From: Bacteroidota bacterium
GTDB lineage: Bacteria > Bacteroidota > Bacteroidia > Bacteroidales > Bacteroidaceae
NCBI GenBank assembly: GCA_023458215.1
Contig: JAEXAJ010000114.1
Span: forward strand, 1 to 21,997
DNA length: 21,997 bases
Direction of reading: 5' to 3'
This document shows, in pieces, positions 1 through 8,270 of the stretch. Below the pieces are notes generated by a model. That model was not told the origin of the DNA. It ran no database searches and worked only from the letters and a program-made list of their open reading frames with translations. Position 1 is the first letter of the stretch, and each line of letters begins with the position of its first letter. The position numbers were made by a program, and so were the translations under genes.

Positions 1-53
1 TCTTCAATGCTGGTAACAGCAATGCCCAGATGCTCAATGTGTGAAATCTTCAT
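1..53 (-). CDS. mce: Methylmalonyl-CoA epimerase, 5' end only (partial at window edge)
   Basis: Reading leftward from an ATG at 53-51 gives MKISHIEHLGIAVTSIE before the window ends. This N-terminus matches the start of methylmalonyl-CoA epimerases of the glyoxalase/VOC superfamily, where the HxGIAV strand carries the first metal-binding histidine (H8 here). The enzyme interconverts (R)- and (S)-methylmalonyl-CoA, a step in the succinate-to-propionate route used by Bacteroides. Only 17 complete codons are visible, so the rest of the enzyme and its partners (in Bacteroides often methylmalonyl-CoA decarboxylase subunits, known from related genomes and not seen here) lie outside. I could not identify a clean TAnnTTTG promoter upstream. 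The family call rests on a short but characteristic motif. Confidence 0.78.
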   Translation of the reverse strand, partial: MKISHIEHLGIAVTSIE

Positions 54-340
54 AACGATATAAATTAGTGTTAATACTGTTTTTCTTCGTAAAGACAAAA
101 AGCAGCACAAAGAAAGAGATTTATTCCAAAATAAAGAAATTTTTCATCAATTAATTATTGCATAATTGAAGTTTAGAAAGATTCTTTTAGACTTTTGATA
201 GATTGCCCTTCTTTTCATAACACTTCTTTTTATCCTATTGTAGGTTTGTGCTATATCCCTAAGATAAGTGGTCGAAACATTGAGGATAAATAAAAGTATG
301 TATTGTCCTAAACACAGCTTTTCCTTGTCTAATTTGACAC

Positions 341-464
341 TTAGCCTTATCTTATTCTTCGTCCCTCGGTTGTGTGCTCTTCGGGGGACGAGTGCGGGCT
401 GTACAGCCCGCATGTGGCAACTGTTCGGCCTGCAGCTGAGAGATGAAGAATAAGATAAGGCTAA
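341..464. repeat. 20-bp perfect inverted repeat enclosing inner hairpins (cloverleaf-like element)
   Basis: Arms at 341-360 (TTAGCCTTATCTTATTCTTC) and 445-464 are exact reverse complements. Inside are an 8-bp stem (361-368 with 382-389, one G-U pair, 13-nt loop), a perfect 20-bp palindrome at 393-412 (core GCGGGCTGTACAGCCCGC), and a weak third helix around CAACTG/CAGCTG near 418-437. The interior is markedly GC-richer than the flanks. The fold is consistent with a structured RNA, a REP/MITE-like miniature element, or a strong bidirectional terminator. I see no target-site duplication and no transposase. The structure is seen directly; its role is unknown. Confidence 0.7.
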
Positions 465-687
465 AGAGGATTATGTATGATGTATATGTACAAAACAAAC
501 AAAGCATATGTGCATTTCTCCCTTATGTTTCTGTTCATAAACGCTGGCATCTATGCCGAAATCTCTCAAATATCATGTTAATAGAAGTTATTTGGCTGTA
601 TTTGGAAAAAGACTCTTAAAGAAGATGAAGTGGGCTGTGTATTAGGAGATTATAATAGTAAATACCCTAATATTAACTTAAAAAAGC

Positions 688-800
688 GTGCTGGCAATCG
701 TTTGCCGTCACACTGCCAATACTGTTGCTAACACGTGTTAATTAGCTATTCCCCAGTATATTAATTGCGGTAGTGACGGAGTGTTGGCAAGTGCATCGAT
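688..800. repeat. Imperfect palindromic tract with roughly 11-12-nt periodicity
   Basis: The tract centres on the 12-bp palindrome TAACACGTGTTA (729-740). Left and right sides share inverted elements: CCGTCAC (705-711) against GTGACGG (773-779), and GCCAAT/TTGGCAA-type motifs on both sides. Units of about 11-12 nt with related words (GTGCTGGCAA, CTGCCAATAC, GTGTTGGCAA) recur. It resembles the better-defined arrays at 9295, 10381 and 15378 but is more degenerate, and no gene stop is adjacent. Weak call. Confidence 0.35.
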
Positions 801-1098
801 AACTTGAAGTTTATAAAATGTTTTGTATAGGTTTTCTGTTATGCCAAAAAATGGAGTAAATGGAAATAAAACGTGATTAATTATTCTTTATTTGTGATTA
901 TAATGCAAAATAAGTAATATGTAGTTACAGTGTAGGTGTAATTTATACAACTAATTATTAAAGATAGTGTAAATTGATTTTTTTGTATTTGTATTGAAGT
1001 GCTGTTTTTAAAAATATACTTTTATGTTCTGTTTCTTAGTGTTTATCGTACTTTGGATCATCTTTTATGAAACATATTTTAAGAAATTTGCAATAAGC

Positions 1099-1180
1099 TT
1101 GTAACGGGAAACCGTTACAAATCGGTTGCTTAACAATAGAAAATATTATTATTTAAATAAAATCTCTACTTTTCTATTGT
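1099..1180. other. Two hairpins upstream of the lipoprotein gene
   Basis: TTGTAACGG (1099-1107) and CCGTTACAA (1112-1120) form a perfect 9-bp stem closed by a GAAA tetraloop, a particularly stable loop type. Just downstream, ACAATAGAAAA (1133-1143) and TTTTCTATTGT (1170-1180) form an 11-bp inverted repeat with an AT-only interior. They could be part of a small RNA, a leader of the 1429 gene, or a terminator for an unseen upstream transcript. No T-tract directly follows the first hairpin. Confidence 0.5.
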
Positions 1181-1428
1181 AATTTGATTTGTTATTTTTA
1201 TATTTGCTGGCAATTAAACGAATAAAGGTTAAACGATAATTGCTTCATTTAAAAATAATGTTAATCACTTTGCTGATAAAAAAGATTGCAAAATTATGAT
1301 GAACATATATAGTATATGTATAAATTGCTGTTTGACTTTTAGATATAAATGTATAGGATATATTTTCCAATAAGGAAATATCATATTTTACATAACACAT
1401 GTTTTACTAATACAAAAAAATTACGATT

Positions 1429-3267
1429 ATGAAAAAGAAACTCATGATGGTAGCAGTGCTTCTAGGTGCTTTGACGCTGGGAGCTTGCGTAGATGACAAT
1501 GAATCGGCATCGGTAACAAAGGTGCGTGAGGCAAAGGCTAAACAATTGGAAGCTGTAGCTGCATTGAATAATGCACAGGCTGAGGCTGAATTGATTAAAG
1601 CTAATGCGGAAAAAGCGTTGAAAGAGGCACAGGCTGCTTATAAACAGGCACAGGCTGATGCGGCAGCTGCTGAAACGGACTTTAATAAAAAGCAATATGC
1701 TCTTCAGTTAGAAAAAATCAAAGCTGAGTATGAAATGCAAATTGCTAATTATAAAGCGCAGACTACAAATTATGAAAAACAAATTTGGGATAATGCAGAT
1801 CAATTTGTGAAGAATGTATATAGCAAATATATAACGGCTATAGGTGAAGTTAATACTATTAATGGAAATCTTGTTGAGCAGAAATTGAGATTGGCTCAAA
1901 TTGATATTGATGATATCCAAGCAAAGGCCGCAATGGAAACTTTCTTGTATGGAAAGAATCAAATCATCGCACAAAACACATTAGAAATAAGTAGGTTAGA
2001 AGCACTTAAAACTGCTGATAAAGCAGAAGTAAAGAAACAGATGTCTGAAATGGCTGCTAATGCTTATAATTTAAAAAAGAATGATAAGCCTGCAGCTGAA
2101 AAAGTAGAAAAAACAGCAGAGGATGCTTTTGATAATGCTTATAATCCTATAGATATTAACTATGGGGCAAGTTTGAGCGAAAGTCATAAAATTGCTGCAT
2201 GGAAAGCTGCGTTGTTGCCTTACTTGCAAGCATGGAGCTATTTGAAGGATTTGAGTGATAATCTCGTTATTAATAATAATTATGTGAACTTTACAACTAC
2301 TAAGTCTGAAAAGGTTGAGATTGAACAATGTCCTTATAAAGAAAATGTAACAAAGTACACTTTAACATCAAAAGGTGAATTTCTTAATGCTACAAATACT
2401 TATGTTTCGTTTTTTAAAGATCAAGTTACAGGATTGGAAAATGATCTTGGTGCACCTTCTGTTACTGATAAGTCAGATGCGAAAGGTTTATATATAGAGT
2501 TAGAGGCAGCTCAAGCTGAAGTTAAAACTGCTCAAGAAAATTTGGATGCTGAACTGAAGAAGCCGGTAGCTGACCAAGATAAGAATAATATTGATGGTTG
2601 GAAATCTATTATTGAAAAATCTGGCCCTCAGAGAATAGCCTATGCTGAAGATGCAATTAGTCTTAAAAAAGAAGCAATAGAAGATGCTAAAACTGAACTG
2701 AAAGATTTGCAAGATGCTATTGCTACTGTGCAAGATGCAACTGCTGTTGCTAATTATGAAAAAGCTGTTGCAGATGCACAGAAAGCTGCAGAAGCTTATT
2801 TGGCTGCTACTCACGAGATTCATAAAATTAATGACGCTATTGCTGTAATTGGTATTAATGATTTTGAAAGCGATGGTACTCCGATTGAATATAATTTGGA
2901 TTACAATGGCGAATATGCTAAATTGCTATCTGTTTATAACGGTGCAGTTGATGTTGAAGGTTTGATTTTGGCTTGTAAAGAGACGATTGCTGAAGCTGAA
3001 GCGGCAATTAAAGCTGGCGGTAATCAAGATTGGGTAACAGTGACCGAGGATGGTAGTTATCAAGTTTATGATCCATGGACTGGTAATTATATAACTAGTG
3101 GTTATGGTAAGGTTCAAATTTACAAATATGCTCCTTCTATGAGTGTTGAGGATCAAAAAGCAATAGTACAAGCTGAGATAGATAAACTCAATGCAGAACT
3201 TAAAGTTCAACAAGCTTTGGTAGAACAGTATAAAGCTAAGTTAGATGCTTTGTTAGCAGCTGAATAA
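1429..3267 (+). CDS. Large coiled-coil lipoprotein
   Basis: The 612-residue protein starts with a lipoprotein signal peptide: KKK, a hydrophobic stretch, then LTLGAC with the lipidated cysteine at residue 20. C20 is followed by VDDNE. Acidic residues just after the cysteine resemble the lipoprotein export signal described for Bacteroidota surface lipoproteins, so surface exposure is possible (inference). The mature part is rich in Ala, Glu, Lys and Gln, with predicted-looking heptads at about 28-120, 350-475 and 572-612. Between them are less repetitive Tyr/Asn-rich segments. I recognise no catalytic motif. The gene lies 36 nt before an outer-membrane barrel gene, and the pair shares a downstream terminator, so they are probably co-transcribed and may form an envelope complex. 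No Shine-Dalgarno is visible; the ATG follows an A-rich stretch. Family unknown to me. Confidence 0.85.
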   Translation: MKKKLMMVAVLLGALTLGACVDDNESASVTKVREAKAKQLEAVAALNNAQAEAELIKANAEKALKEAQAAYKQAQADAAAAETDFNKKQYALQLEKIKAEYEMQIANYKAQTTNYEKQIWDNADQFVKNVYSKYITAIGEVNTINGNLVEQKLRLAQIDIDDIQAKAAMETFLYGKNQIIAQNTLEISRLEALKTADKAEVKKQMSEMAANAYNLKKNDKPAAEKVEKTAEDAFDNAYNPIDINYGASLSESHKIAAWKAALLPYLQAWSYLKDLSDNLVINNNYVNFTTTKSEKVEIEQCPYKENVTKYTLTSKGEFLNATNTYVSFFKDQVTGLENDLGAPSVTDKSDAKGLYIELEAAQAEVKTAQENLDAELKKPVADQDKNNIDGWKSIIEKSGPQRIAYAEDAISLKKEAIEDAKTELKDLQDAIATVQDATAVANYEKAVADAQKAAEAYLAATHEIHKINDAIAVIGINDFESDGTPIEYNLDYNGEYAKLLSVYNGAVDVEGLILACKETIAEAEAAIKAGGNQDWVTVTEDGSYQVYDPWTGNYITSGYGKVQIYKYAPSMSVEDQKAIVQAEIDKLNAELKVQQALVEQYKAKLDALLAAE

Positions 3268-3303
3268 TCTTGAATATTAACGGCATTAAAAATTAAAAGT
3301 AGC

Positions 3304-4083
3304 ATGAAAATAAGAAGACTTTTACTATTGGCCGTTATGCCCATGATGTGTCTTGCAGTGAATGCACAAGAAAAAGGTTGTAGCAAAGATTTCACTCCTA
3401 AGAAAGGTGATTTCACATTGGCAGCAACTGTAGGATACAATAGCTACGCAAGCGTCACAGCCCCTTCGGGTTTGCTGACGGACTATGAAGTTGCGGCGCT
3501 CTCCACCAATTGGTCAGATAAAAAGCTGATGGTTGGTTTTGAAGCAGGCTGGTTCTTCAAAGACTTGTGGAAACTTAACTTGGGTGGCGGTTTGAACTTC
3601 ACGAATAACCCCGGTTATTCGGCTGTTCCCGGCACGATTGACGATACGAATAGAGGCAACTCCGTAGAAGATAATATGGGAGAAATCCCTAACTATCGTG
3701 CGGTAGCGAGTGCCCAAACATTCTCCTACAATGTATTTGCAGGCGTCGATCGTTATTTTAAGATTAAGAAAGTTCCTAATCTGATGTGGTATACAGGGGT
3801 GCGCGTGGGTATGGCTTATGCGCAGAACCAGATGAAATATGACGAGTACGAAACAATGGGTAAGTCTGTAGGTGAAACCTGGAATCTTCGTGGTTCTATC
3901 ACTATGGGTGTAGATTACTTTGTGCTGCCTGCCATGTACATCGGTGCTCAGATTGATCCCTTCTGTTATACATACAATATGACTACGTATAAACCACAAG
4001 AAGGTTTGAGCAATCTTGATGCTGATAGTCACAACTTCAGCCTTTTGGCTGCTCCGACTATCAAAATCGGATTCAAATTCTAA
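3304..4083 (+). CDS. Outer-membrane beta-barrel protein
   Basis: The 259-residue protein has a signal peptide (MKIRRLLLLAVMPMMCLAVNAQ, cleavage likely after Ala-Gln at 21-22). The rest alternates polar and hydrophobic/aromatic residues in beta-strand fashion with Gly-rich turns. It ends in IKIGFKF; a C-terminal phenylalanine is the usual barrel-assembly signal of outer-membrane proteins. The size suits an 8-10-stranded barrel of the OmpW/OmpA-barrel-like type common in Bacteroidota; I cannot name the family. It directly follows the coiled-coil lipoprotein, a pairing that suggests the lipoprotein may work with or be anchored near this barrel (inference). A strong terminator follows at 4131. 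Confidence 0.85.
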   Translation: MKIRRLLLLAVMPMMCLAVNAQEKGCSKDFTPKKGDFTLAATVGYNSYASVTAPSGLLTDYEVAALSTNWSDKKLMVGFEAGWFFKDLWKLNLGGGLNFTNNPGYSAVPGTIDDTNRGNSVEDNMGEIPNYRAVASAQTFSYNVFAGVDRYFKIKKVPNLMWYTGVRVGMAYAQNQMKYDEYETMGKSVGETWNLRGSITMGVDYFVLPAMYIGAQIDPFCYTYNMTTYKPQEGLSNLDADSHNFSLLAAPTIKIGFKF

Positions 4084-4130
4084 TAACTCTCTTCTCAGTT
4101 ATGTGAGAAAGTTTGTTTAATTACTCTAGA

Positions 4131-4170
4131 TAGGGAAGTTCGATTATCGGGCTTCCCTAACTTTTTATTT
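4131..4170 (+). terminator. Intrinsic terminator after the outer-membrane protein gene
   Basis: TAGGGAAG (4131-4138) pairs with CTTCCCTA (4152-4159). The interior TTCGAT/ATCGGG extends the stem through G-U pairs to a small TTA loop. The stem is followed by a T-rich run (CTTTTTATTTCTTT). It ends the lipoprotein/OMP unit. Confidence 0.85.
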
Positions 4171-4199
4171 CTTTGTGTGAGATTCTGAAAATTATCATG

Positions 4200-4207
4200 T
4201 ATCTTTG
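4200..4207 (+). promoter_or_regulatory. Bacteroides -7 box for the AAA-ATPase gene
   Basis: TATCTTTG fits the TAnnTTTG -7 consensus, and the following ATG is 35 nt downstream. A TTTG lies at 4172-4175, but the spacer is 24 nt, longer than the usual 19-21, so the -33 element is uncertain. Confidence 0.55.
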
Positions 4208-4225
4208 TCTGTAGAATCATTGCTT

Positions 4226-4233
4226 AAAGGAGG
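4226..4233 (+). promoter_or_regulatory. Unusually strong Shine-Dalgarno (decides the start at 4242)
   Basis: AAAGGAGG sits 8 nt before ATG 4242, an almost perfect anti-16S match that is uncommon in Bacteroides. A second in-frame ATG at 4251 would be 17 nt away, so 4242 is preferred. Confidence 0.7.
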
Positions 4234-4241
4234 AACAGATT

Positions 4242-5993
4242 ATGCTGTATATGGCACCGGCAGACAGGAAACGCATACCTTACGGTATGATGAACTTTGA
4301 GGACATACGCCTCGAAAACTATTATTATGTGGACAAAACCGCCTATATCCCTATGATAGAACAGGCGGACCGGTTCTTTTTCTTCATCCGTCCCCGTCGC
4401 TTCGGCAAGAGCTTGACACTGAACTTGCTGCAACATTATTATGATATACGTGCCAAGGATAAGTTCGAGACTCTGTTCGGCGATCTCTACATCGGACAGC
4501 ATCCCACGCATGATCGCAATAGCTATCTGGTATTGAAACTCAATTTTTCCGGTATTATAGGTGAACTGAATAACTATCGCAAAGGGTTGGATGAACATTG
4601 TCAGACCATGTTCGACTATTTCTGTGACATTTATGCCGACTATCTGCCGCAGGGTATTAAGGAAAAGTTGGACGAGAAAGACGGGGCGATTGCGCAGCTT
4701 GAATATTTATATACGGAATGTATAAAGACCGGTCAGAAAATCTATCTTTTTATTGACGAGTACGATCACTTCACCAATGCTATCCTTTCGGATGCAGAGA
4801 GTCTGAACCGCTATACGGACGAAACGCACGGGGAAGGTTATCTACGTGCCTTTTTCAATAAGGTAAAAGCCGGAACTGATTCCAGTATCAAACGTTGCTT
4901 CATTACCGGTGTTAGTCCTGTGACGATGGACGACTTGACCAGCGGATTCAATATCGGCACCAACTACTCGCTTACGCCGGAATTTAATGCAATGATGGGC
5001 TTTACGGAAGAAGAAGTGCGCGAAATGCTGACTTACTATTCCACGAACAGTCCTTTCCATCATACGGTGGATGAGTTGATAGAGTTGATGAAACCGTGGT
5101 ATGACAACTATTGCTTTGCTGAGGAATGCTACGGTGGGACTACAATGTATAACTCTAACATGGTACTCTATTTTATTAAGAACTATATTCAATACGGTAA
5201 AGCACCACGGAATATGGTAGAAGATAATATCCGCATAGACTATGAGAAACTGCGTATGCTCATCCGCAAAGATAAGGAATTTGCTCATGATGCTTCTATC
5301 ATCCAGACCGTGGTGAGCCAAGGATTCATCACAGGAGAACTGAAGAAAGGTTTTCCGGCTGTCAGCATTACCAATTCTGACAATTTCGTGAGTCTGCTCT
5401 ACTATTTCGGCATGCTCACTATTAGCGGAATGTATGAAGGAAAGACAAAACTTACTATCCCTAATCTGGTGGTGCAGGAGCAACTTTATACTTATCTGCT
5501 GAGTACTTATAATGAAGCTGACCTCAGTTTTAGTACTTACGAGAAAAATGAGCTTTCCAGTGCTTTAGCGTATCGTGGTGACTGGCAATCTTACTTCGGT
5601 TACATTGCCGATTGCCTGAAAAACTATGCCTCCCAGCGTGACAAGCAGAAAGGAGAATTCTTTGTACACGGTTTCACGCTTGCCATGACGGCACAAAACC
5701 GTTTTTATCGTCCTGTCTCTGAGCAGGATACGCAGGCGGGCTATGTGGATATTTTCCTTTGCCCGTTGCTGGATATTTATTCCGACATGAAGCACAGCTA
5801 TATCGTCGAGTTGAAATATGCCAAGTATAAAGATCCTGAGAGCCGTGTGGAGGAACTTCGTCGTGAAGCCATCGAGCAAGCCAACCGCTATGCCGATACA
5901 GAGACGGTAAAACGTGCTGTGGGTGCTACTACGCTGCACAAGATTGTAGTGGTGTATAAAGGAATGGATATGCTGGTATGCGAGGAAGCGTAA
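4242..5993 (+). CDS. AAA-ATPase_like / PD-(D/E)XK nuclease-like protein
   Basis: The 583-residue protein has the layout of the AAA-ATPase_like plus PDDEXK_9 family, which is strongly expanded in Bacteroides, Porphyromonas and anaerobic Firmicutes. The N-terminal part has IPYGMMNFEDIRLENYYYVD, a conserved start of the family. It then carries the atypical P-loop RPRRFGKS (50-57, K56) and a Walker B-like LFIDEYD (169-175). The C-terminus shows a restriction-endonuclease-like core: D503 in GYVDIF and E523-L-K525 in IVELKYAK. All key residues look intact, so it may be an active ATPase and nuclease, but the biological role of the family is not established. Proposed roles include mobile-element or defence functions (inference). 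It has its own promoter-like box and strong ribosome binding site. The antiporter gene begins 24 nt after its stop. Confidence 0.88.
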   Translation: MLYMAPADRKRIPYGMMNFEDIRLENYYYVDKTAYIPMIEQADRFFFFIRPRRFGKSLTLNLLQHYYDIRAKDKFETLFGDLYIGQHPTHDRNSYLVLKLNFSGIIGELNNYRKGLDEHCQTMFDYFCDIYADYLPQGIKEKLDEKDGAIAQLEYLYTECIKTGQKIYLFIDEYDHFTNAILSDAESLNRYTDETHGEGYLRAFFNKVKAGTDSSIKRCFITGVSPVTMDDLTSGFNIGTNYSLTPEFNAMMGFTEEEVREMLTYYSTNSPFHHTVDELIELMKPWYDNYCFAEECYGGTTMYNSNMVLYFIKNYIQYGKAPRNMVEDNIRIDYEKLRMLIRKDKEFAHDASIIQTVVSQGFITGELKKGFPAVSITNSDNFVSLLYYFGMLTISGMYEGKTKLTIPNLVVQEQLYTYLLSTYNEADLSFSTYEKNELSSALAYRGDWQSYFGYIADCLKNYASQRDKQKGEFFVHGFTLAMTAQNRFYRPVSEQDTQAGYVDIFLCPLLDIYSDMKHSYIVELKYAKYKDPESRVEELRREAIEQANRYADTETVKRAVGATTLHKIVVVYKGMDMLVCEEA

Positions 5994-6017
5994 AAACATA
6001 AAGTAAAGACAAAGATT

Positions 6018-8270
6018 ATGTCACATTTAGCGCCTCTAATAGCTGATTTAGCTCTAATTCTGATTTGTGCAGGGATAATGACCCTGATTTTTAAAAAGCT
6101 GAAACAACCTTTGGTGTTGGGATATGTAGTAGCAGGATTTCTTGCCGGTCCGCATATTGCATTTACACCTTCGGTGGTAGATGCTGCAAATGTGCAAACG
6201 TGGGCGGATATTGGTGTAATATTCTTGTTGTTTGCATTGGGGCTTGAGTTTAGCTTTAAGAAAATTGTAAAAGTGGGAGGGGCTGCAATCATTGCTGCAT
6301 GTACCATTATTTTCTGCATGATAATGCTTGGCGTGACCGTAGGTACCGGATTCGGTTGGAAACGAATGGATTGTATCTTTCTCGGCGGTATGATTGCTAT
6401 GTCTTCTACTACTATTATCTATAAAGCGTTTGATGATTTGGGATTGCGCAAGAAACAATTTACAGGTTTGGTGCTAAGTGTACTGATCTTGGAAGATATT
6501 CTTGCAATTGTATTAATGGTGATGCTTTCTACGATGGCAGTCAGCAATAACTTCGAAGGTTCCGAAATGTTGGAAAGTATTGCTAAATTGCTGTTTTTTT
6601 TAATCCTTTGGTTTGTTGTAGGTATTTATGTCATTCCCGGCTTCTTAAAGCGGTGTCGTAAATTGATGAGTGAGGAGACACTATTGATTGTTTCTCTTGG
6701 ACTTTGTTTCGGTATGGTAGTTTTGGCGTCGCATACGGGTTTTTCGGCAGCATTCGGAGCGTTCATTATGGGTTCTATTTTGGCAGAAACAGTGGAGGCT
6801 GAAAGTATTGAGAGGCTTGTGAAGCCCGTGAAAGATCTATTCGGAGCTATTTTCTTCGTTTCAGTCGGTATGATGGTAGATCCTAATATGATTATGGAAT
6901 ATGCAGGGCCTATTATTGTAATAACCCTGGCAGTGATTATCGGACAATCTTTATTTGGAACTTTGGGTGTCTTGCTGGCAGGACGACCCTTAAAAACGGC
7001 CATGCAATGTGGTTTTAGTTTAACACAAATCGGCGAGTTCGCTTTTATTATAGCATCGTTGGGTGTCTCTTTACATGTTACAAGCCACTTTTTATATCCC
7101 ATTGTAGTAGCGGTATCTGTAATTACTACCTTCCTTACTCCTTACATGATTCGTGTAGCAGAGCCTGCCTCTAATTTTGTAGACGCTCACTTGCCAGCCA
7201 AATGGAGGAACTTCTTAAACCGATATTCTTCGGGTTCACAAACTATGAACCATGAAAATATGTGGAAAAAACTGATCTTGGCTTTGGTGCGGATTACTGT
7301 AGTGTATTCTATTGTTAGTGTGGCTATAATAGCTTTGACATTCCGTTTCTTGGTACCGCTTCTTCACGATAGTTTGCCGGGAATTTGGGGATCATTGTTG
7401 GCTGCGTTGATTATTATCATATTTATTTCTCCATTTTTGCGTGCTATCATGATTAAAAAGAATCATTCTGTAGAGTTTGTTACTTTGTGGAATGATAGTC
7501 GTGCCAATCGGGCACCTTTGGTTGCAACCATTGTCTTCCGTGTTATTTTGGCTGTTTCGTTTGTAATGTTTGTGATAGCCGGCTTGTTCAAAGTGTCTGT
7601 GAGTTTGGTGTTTGGGGTGGCTGTTGCTTTGGTTATACTAATGATACTTTCCCGCCAACTGAAAAAGCAGTCTATCTTGATTGAGCGAACGTTTTTTCAG
7701 AATCTTCGTTATCGGGATATGCGCGCTGAATATCTTGGAGAGAAGAAACCTGAATATGCCGGTCGTCTTCTTTCACGCGACTTGCATCTCACCGATTTTG
7801 AAATACCCGGTGAAGCAAAGTGGGCGGGTAGGACATTGGCTGAATTAAATTTTGGCAATCGATATGGAGTTCATGTCGTTTCTATCCTTCGTGGTAAAAA
7901 GCGGATTAATATTCCGGGTGCTTCGGTTCGCTTGTTTCCTCAAGATAAAATACAAGTCATTGCTACCGATGAGGATTTGAATGTATTTGGTGAGGAAATG
8001 AATAAATCATCGGCGATGCAGTCTGATGTGATAGAAAAGAGTGAAATGATTCTGCGTCAATTCCGTGTAGATGAAAACTCTCCGTTCTTGAACAAGACAT
8101 TAAAAGAATCCGGAATCCGGGAGAAATATCGTTGTCTGACCGTTGGCGTGGATAGGGATGGAGAAACTTTGCATGCTCCCGATCCACACGAACCATTCGT
8201 GGAAGGAGATGTGGTGTGGATAGTAGGAGAAAGCAATGATGTGTATAAATTAGTGGGTATCAATCAATGA
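6018..8270 (+). CDS. Kef/CPA2-type cation:proton antiporter with two RCK_C domains
   Basis: The 750-residue membrane protein starts with a Na+/H+ exchanger domain (about 5-385). It has many transmembrane helices and CPA2-like motifs such as ADIGVIFLLFALGLEF near 63-78. A further block of hydrophobic helices follows at about 415-545. The cytoplasmic tail has two regions resembling TrkA-C/RCK_C regulatory domains, at about 593-655 (DFEIPGEAKWAGRTLAEL) and 677-748 (FRVDENSPFLNKTLKESGI). The Rossmann TrkA-N domain seen in E. coli KefB/KefC is absent. It probably exchanges K+ or Na+ for protons at the inner membrane under ligand control by the RCK_C domains; the ion cannot be read from sequence. 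It may be co-transcribed with the preceding gene (24-nt gap, no clear promoter). Confidence 0.88.
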   Translation: MSHLAPLIADLALILICAGIMTLIFKKLKQPLVLGYVVAGFLAGPHIAFTPSVVDAANVQTWADIGVIFLLFALGLEFSFKKIVKVGGAAIIAACTIIFCMIMLGVTVGTGFGWKRMDCIFLGGMIAMSSTTIIYKAFDDLGLRKKQFTGLVLSVLILEDILAIVLMVMLSTMAVSNNFEGSEMLESIAKLLFFLILWFVVGIYVIPGFLKRCRKLMSEETLLIVSLGLCFGMVVLASHTGFSAAFGAFIMGSILAETVEAESIERLVKPVKDLFGAIFFVSVGMMVDPNMIMEYAGPIIVITLAVIIGQSLFGTLGVLLAGRPLKTAMQCGFSLTQIGEFAFIIASLGVSLHVTSHFLYPIVVAVSVITTFLTPYMIRVAEPASNFVDAHLPAKWRNFLNRYSSGSQTMNHENMWKKLILALVRITVVYSIVSVAIIALTFRFLVPLLHDSLPGIWGSLLAALIIIIFISPFLRAIMIKKNHSVEFVTLWNDSRANRAPLVATIVFRVILAVSFVMFVIAGLFKVSVSLVFGVAVALVILMILSRQLKKQSILIERTFFQNLRYRDMRAEYLGEKKPEYAGRLLSRDLHLTDFEIPGEAKWAGRTLAELNFGNRYGVHVVSILRGKKRINIPGASVRLFPQDKIQVIATDEDLNVFGEEMNKSSAMQSDVIEKSEMILRQFRVDENSPFLNKTLKESGIREKYRCLTVGVDRDGETLHAPDPHEPFVEGDVVWIVGESNDVYKLVGINQ

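Larger units (their letters stand above)
54..1428. other. Long AT-rich intergenic region without a convincing gene
   Basis: About 1.4 kb separates the leftward epimerase from the rightward lipoprotein gene. The only open frames are under 90 codons; they have low-complexity composition and overlap structured repeats, so I do not call genes. The region holds an inverted repeat enclosing inner hairpins (341-464), a weaker palindromic tract (688-800), a GAAA-loop hairpin at 1099-1120 and an 11-bp inverted repeat at 1133-1180. No tRNA or rRNA was recognised. It may contain a small RNA or a long leader for the lipoprotein gene; this is inference. Confidence 0.6.

Noticed and set aside
147..453. Small open frames on both strands (88 and 61 codons)
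   Set aside because: They overlap each other and the inverted repeat at 341-464, have low-complexity or unlikely protein sequence and no supporting promoter or family resemblance.
341..464. Insertion sequence
   Set aside because: Terminal-looking inverted repeats, but only 124 bp, no transposase and no visible target-site duplication; kept as a structured repeat.
1331..1366. Promoter for the lipoprotein gene (TTTG at 1331, TATATTTT at 1359)
   Set aside because: The -7 box has a mismatch and the spacer is 24 nt; too weak to call.
3514..4032. 172-codon frame antisense to the outer-membrane protein gene
   Set aside because: Shadow frame of a clear barrel gene; no family features, and the sense gene has signal peptide and C-terminal Phe.
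4842..5483. 213-codon frame antisense to the AAA/nuclease gene
   Set aside because: The sense gene has intact motifs across this whole stretch; the antisense product is His/Ile-rich and unlike any family.
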